Part shown: piece by piece, positions 6,146 through 7,896 of the stretch
How positions within the stretch are numbered: position 1 is the first letter of the stretch
Layout: every line of letters starts with the position of its first letter
NCBI GenBank assembly: GCA_018500065.2
Contig: JAHBAO020000115.1
Location: 1 to 7,896 of the forward strand
DNA: 7,896 nucleotides
From: Octadecabacter sp.
GTDB lineage: Bacteria > Pseudomonadota > Alphaproteobacteria > Rhodobacterales > Rhodobacteraceae
Direction of reading: 5' to 3'
Program-made: the position numbers and the translations under genes
The notes under the pieces: generated by a model
What the model was told of the DNA's origin: nothing
The model's input: the letters and a program-made list of their open reading frames with translations, nothing else
The model's database searches: none

Positions 6146-7081
6146 ATGGTACAAGCTCCGCACCCCCCTTCGCGCCCACAAAACCCGAGCGCCGCCGTTG
6201 CGCTGATGGTGTTGGCGACGGTGTTCATTGCGGGGACGACCCTGTGTGCGAAAGCGCTTGGTACGGATACGTTGGGGGCAAGCCTCCACCCGCTACAAAT
6301 CAGCCAAGGGCGGTTTGTCTTCGCGTTCTTCGGTTTGCTGAGCGTGGCCGTTCTGTTGCGCCCCAAAATCAGCAACCCCAATCTGCGCCTGCATATTTCG
6401 CGCACCATTTGCGGCGCGACGGGGGTGACCCTGATGTTCGCAGCGGTGGCCTTCATTCCCTTGTCAGACGCCACCGCGATCAGCTTTCTCAACCCCGTCT
6501 TTGGCATGCTGCTGGCGATCCCGTTCTTGGGCGAAAAGGTCGGCCCGTGGCGCTGGGCCGCCGCTGCAATTGCGTTCATCGGCGCACTCATCCTGCTGCG
6601 CCCTGGTCCCGATACGTTTCAGGTCGCGGCAATGCTGGCGCTCGGTGCCGCGTTCACGATGGGCCTGGAACTTATCTTCATCAAGAAACTCGCCGACCGT
6701 GAACCACCGCTGCAAATCCTGCTGATCAACAATGCCATCGGTTGCCTCTTGATGAGCATCGCCGCCGCCGCATACTGGGCACCACCCACACTGGCACAAT
6801 GGGGCACGTTGGCGGCCTTGGGCCTGATGATGGCCGCGGCGCAAACCTGTTTCATCAACGCAATGGCGCGCGCGGATGCATCCTATGTGACCCCGTTCAG
6901 CTACCTGACATTGATCTTCGCAAGCCTGTATGATTGGGCAATCTTCAAATCCGTTCCCGACTGGGTCAGCGTCTTGGGGGCCTGCATCATTGTCTCAGGC
7001 GCGGCATTGCTGGCGTGGCGGGAAGCGGTGAACCGAAGCCGATTGCGCCGCGTTCCAACCAGTTTGGGCGGACGAGTCTAA
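6146..7081 (+). CDS. EamA/DMT-family transporter (311 aa, about 10 membrane helices)
   Basis: Inner-membrane drug/metabolite-transporter superfamily protein with two tandem EamA repeats. The first repeat (about residues 14-145) includes ALMVLATVFIAGTTLCAKAL and the family-typical AVAFIPLSDATAISFLNPVF followed by LLAIPFLGEKVGPWRW. The second (about 155-295) includes AMLALGAAFTMGLELIFIKK, LGLMMAAAQTCFINAMARAD, and SYVTPFSYLTLIFASLYDWAIF near the end. It closes with a basic cytoplasmic tail (NRSRLRRVPTSLGGR). The substrate cannot be told; relatives export or import metabolites such as amino acids or nucleotide derivatives. I chose the ATG at 6146 because the frame's earlier ATG at 6050 lies inside the divergent ClbS-like gene and would add a non-conserved stretch before the first helix. 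The Shine-Dalgarno is weak (GGAA). Being divergent from the ClbS-like gene, the two may share a control region. Confidence 0.9.
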   Translation: MVQAPHPPSRPQNPSAAVALMVLATVFIAGTTLCAKALGTDTLGASLHPLQISQGRFVFAFFGLLSVAVLLRPKISNPNLRLHISRTICGATGVTLMFAAVAFIPLSDATAISFLNPVFGMLLAIPFLGEKVGPWRWAAAAIAFIGALILLRPGPDTFQVAAMLALGAAFTMGLELIFIKKLADREPPLQILLINNAIGCLLMSIAAAAYWAPPTLAQWGTLAALGLMMAAAQTCFINAMARADASYVTPFSYLTLIFASLYDWAIFKSVPDWVSVLGACIIVSGAALLAWREAVNRSRLRRVPTSLGGRV

Positions 7082-7125
7082 CGCACCGCCCCATATTTGA
7101 CGTTTTTAGTAGCTATCACGGTGTC

Positions 7126-7536
7126 ATGACCGATGCATATCACTATCGTTTACAGGGCCGTCGTCCCGTCATGTGGATTTTATTGGCCATCGGCCTGCTC
7201 GCGTTCGGTTTTGCACTGACACAGGGTGGCCCGATCATGGGTTACGTCATTTTCGGTCTTTATTTGGCATTCGTGCTTGCAACTCTCGTGCTAAATCCGA
7301 TCACAGGACTTGATATCGTTGATGGAGTGCTTTCAACATCGCTAAAGGAAAACGCGCCTCGTGTGCAGCTGAACGACATTGATCATCTGTTGATCGACAA
7401 CCGCAGCGACGATTGCACATTCACGCTCTACCTGAAGAACAATACCACGCTCGTATTGCGAAGCATTGATGTGCCGTCAATCCGCGAAACAACGCGTGTG
7501 TTTGAGGGCCGAGGGATCGCTGTAAAACAAGCCTAG
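7126..7536 (+). CDS. Small membrane protein with two helices and a probable PH-like cytosolic domain (136 aa)
   Basis: I do not recognise a named gene. After a short polar N-terminus (MTDAYHYRLQGRRPV) come two hydrophobic helices, about residues 16-34 (MWILLAIGLLAFGFALTQGG) and 37-57 (MGYVIFGLYLAFVLATLVL). A C-terminal soluble part of about 75 residues follows, with alternating hydrophobic strands (VQLNDIDHLLIDN, CTFTLYLKNNTTLVLRSI) and a final helix-like stretch ending VFEGRGIAVKQA. Two helices followed by a beta-rich domain resemble bacterial PH-domain (DUF304-like) proteins, but this is a fold guess. The frame is open further upstream, into the EamA gene, but the ATG at 7126 is the first start after that gene's stop and gives a sensible topology. 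No good Shine-Dalgarno is seen. It lies 44 bases after the EamA gene and its stop codon overlaps that of the convergent permease gene. Confidence 0.7.
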   Translation: MTDAYHYRLQGRRPVMWILLAIGLLAFGFALTQGGPIMGYVIFGLYLAFVLATLVLNPITGLDIVDGVLSTSLKENAPRVQLNDIDHLLIDNRSDDCTFTLYLKNNTTLVLRSIDVPSIRETTRVFEGRGIAVKQA

Positions 7537-7896
7537 GCCTTCATCCGGTAGCCCGTGCGCAGCCAATTCCACACGATGCCCAGCACAATCACCGACCAAA
7601 GCGCCACAACGCAGAGGCCAAGCCAAGGGTTGCTATCGCTCACGCCGATGGTGCCATAGCGCACGCCATCAATGATGTAGAAAAACGGGTTCCAGTGGCA
7701 CAGGGTTTGCAAGAACGGCGGCAAGGCCTCGATGGAATAGAACGTGCCCGAAAGGAACGCCAAAGGGGTCACAAGGAAGTTCGAAATTGCGGACAGCTGG
7801 TCAAATTTATTGGCAAACACCGCCGCCACCATACCCAGCGCCCCCATGAGGATTGACCCCAACACCACAAATACCAGCGCCCAAAGCGGATGGATC
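7533..7896 (-). CDS. ABC-2 type transporter permease, C-terminal about 120 residues (5' end outside window)
   Basis: Membrane subunit of an ABC exporter of the ABC-2 (YadH/NodJ-like) type, which works with a separate ATP-binding subunit usually encoded next door. The frame is open through the right edge, so the start lies beyond the window; an internal GTG at 7868 is not a credible start because upstream codons (IHPLWALVF) continue the first visible helix. Visible are a hydrophobic helix (LGSILMGALGMVAAVFANKF), the family hallmark FLVTPLAFLSGTFYSIEALP, the amphipathic PFLQTLCHWNPFFYIIDGVRYG, and a last helix (WLGLCVVALWSVIVLGIVW) ending GYRMKA. Substrate is unknown; relatives export polysaccharides, lipids or drugs. 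Its stop codon overlaps that of the preceding convergent gene. Confidence 0.92.
   Translation of the reverse strand, partial: IHPLWALVFVVLGSILMGALGMVAAVFANKFDQLSAISNFLVTPLAFLSGTFYSIEALPPFLQTLCHWNPFFYIIDGVRYGTIGVSDSNPWLGLCVVALWSVIVLGIVWNWLRTGYRMKA

Noticed and set aside
7533..7868. GTG at 7868 as the true start of the ABC-2 permease
   Set aside because: The frame stays open to the window edge and the upstream residues continue a membrane helix; ABC-2 permeases are about 250 residues, so the start lies outside.

Overview
The window looks like chromosomal DNA of an alphaproteobacterium, most likely a marine Rhodobacteraceae (Roseobacter-group) species. The base composition is fairly GC-rich. 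The HrpB, ArgF, ArgD, EamA and ABC-2 proteins have typical Rhodobacterales wording. The intergenic regions carry the G-run/C-run palindromes common in that family. This placement comes from recalled protein and repeat style, not from a search. I see no tRNA, rRNA, CRISPR array, insertion sequence or prophage gene.

Layout. Bases 1-1368 (+) hold the C-terminal 455 residues of the ATP-dependent helicase HrpB. A 149-base convergent gap with a palindromic repeat separates it from a minus-strand block (5206 down to 1518): argD (acetylornithine aminotransferase), argF (ornithine carbamoyltransferase) and gnd (6-phosphogluconate dehydrogenase). ArgD and ArgF catalyse nearby steps of arginine synthesis and probably form an operon. 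A second copy of the same repeat lies between them, just after the argD stop, as the first copy lies just after the hrpB stop. gnd has lost the arginine normally used to bind the NADP 2'-phosphate.

The 358 bases upstream of argD (5207-5564) are the most interesting stretch. They contain a possible 14-codon leader ORF ending in four consecutive arginine codons and a stop, a small hairpin beginning at that stop codon, and two mutually exclusive hairpins at the argD ribosome-binding site. This resembles an arginine-responsive attenuator. It is not proven: the leader ORF lacks a good Shine-Dalgarno, and a perfect -35 hexamer downstream of it could drive argD without it.

The right side holds a ClbS/DfsB-family four-helix protein (minus), divergent from an EamA/DMT-family transporter (+). 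A small two-helix membrane protein with a probable PH-like cytosolic domain (+) follows. The window ends in the C-terminal part of an ABC-2 type permease (minus). The last two genes converge and share a CTAG that contains both stop codons.
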